Source: an uncultured Collinsella sp. (GTDB lineage Bacteria > Actinomycetota > Coriobacteriia > Coriobacteriales > Coriobacteriaceae). From it: 6,528 bases of DNA. A program made the position numbers and the translations under genes. The notes under the pieces are model-generated. The model was not told where the DNA came from. It saw only the letters and a list, made by a program, of their open reading frames with translations, and made no database searches. Location: contig CABUVC010000094.1 in the NCBI GenBank assembly GCA_902494855.1, forward strand, positions 1-6,528, in the 5' to 3' direction. Shown piece by piece: positions 6,175 to 6,528 of this stretch (the first letter of the stretch is position 1; each line of letters opens with the position of its first letter).

Positions 6175-6528
6175 GGTAGTCCCTTCGTACACGCGGTCCC
6201 TGGTCGTCGGTACGCAGACGCGCCGACGGGTCCGAGTTCAAATCGATTCGATTATATCCGCCGCCCGCGTTGCGAGGGCTGGGGCGCTGAGGACGACCTT
6301 GCGGCGCCGTTCGCTGACGCGGGCGGGCTGCCGGCTCGGTCGCAGAGCCATCCAGGACGGTAAAACCGTTACGCGAAGATCGCTCGCCGCGCACGTGGGG
6401 CACGCCGGCGGTACTCTCATCCATAACGGCAAAGCTCTCGCGGCGGCGGTCATACTCATCGCGGCGGGCGCTCTCGTACGAAACGCGCAGGATCAACCCG
6501 GCAAGCATGAGCGACACAATAATCGACG
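6164..6528 (-). CDS. ftsW: FtsW C-terminal part (lipid II polymerase), cut by window edge
   Basis: FtsW is the SEDS-family glycosyltransferase that polymerises lipid II into septal glycan with its partner class B PBP. Only the last 120 complete codons are present. The frame enters at 6528 as SIIVSLMLAGLILR, the end of a hydrophobic helix that is presumably the last transmembrane segment. It is followed by about 107 residues of hydrophilic, Gly/Pro/Arg-rich tail ending at a TAA at 6164-6166. The tail has 22 Arg and no Lys. No SEDS signature residue is inside the window, so the assignment rests on the membrane end, the long tail, and position directly before murG in a dcw cluster. A RodA-type paralogue is the main alternative but would be unusual here. 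Its stop overlaps the murG start by 11 nt. Confidence 0.82.
   Translation of the reverse strand, partial: SIIVSLMLAGLILRVSYESARRDEYDRRRESFAVMDESTAGVPHVRGERSSRNGFTVLDGSATEPAARPRQRTAPQGRPQRPSPRNAGGGYNRIDLNSDPSARLRTDDQGPRVRRDYHDR
6180..6185 (-). promoter_or_regulatory. murG ribosome-binding site (decides the start)
   Basis: The minus strand reads AAGGGA, 5 nt before ATG 6174, inside the ftsW coding sequence. It supports the start at 6174 rather than GTG 6192 or the later ATG 6162, which has no purine run before it. Confidence 0.65.

Overview
The window is a stretch of a division and cell wall (dcw) cluster. All its genes lie on the minus strand, so transcription runs from the right-hand end towards position 1. 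In transcription order they are the C-terminal end of ftsW (entering at 6528), murG, murC, murB, ftsQ and ftsZ. An intrinsic terminator at 1-33 closes the unit just after ftsZ.

The organism is probably a moderately high-GC actinobacterium, and class Coriobacteriia (a Collinsella-like species) is my best guess. The reasons are the gene order ftsW-murG-murC-murB-ftsQ-ftsZ, the absence of ftsA between ftsQ and ftsZ, the actinobacterial-style FtsZ N-terminus (NYLAVIKVVGVGGGG), and long basic disordered tails on FtsQ and FtsW. This placement comes from family knowledge and recall, not a search.

Layout: ftsW and murG overlap by 11 nt. A 97-nt gap separates murG from murC. murC and murB are 5 nt apart and look translationally coupled. 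murB and ftsQ overlap by 44 nt. A 199-nt AT-rich gap separates ftsQ from ftsZ and may hold a separate ftsZ promoter or operator. Three genes (murG, murC, ftsZ) have a longer possible start, but ribosome-binding sites favour a start 6-10 codons further in.

Function: MurB and MurC make UDP-MurNAc and attach its first amino acid, L-alanine. MurG turns lipid I into lipid II. FtsW polymerises lipid II at the septum. FtsQ scaffolds the divisome across the membrane, and FtsZ forms the cytoplasmic ring. Every gene is intact except ftsW, which is cut by the window edge. I see no mobile element, CRISPR array, RNA gene or foreign island. The points of interest are details: an ELPNF/ELPDF near-duplication at the FtsZ C-terminus, a 150-residue basic FtsQ tail almost free of acidic residues, an Arg-only FtsW tail, and palindromes in the ftsZ leader. 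I found no undescribed system here.
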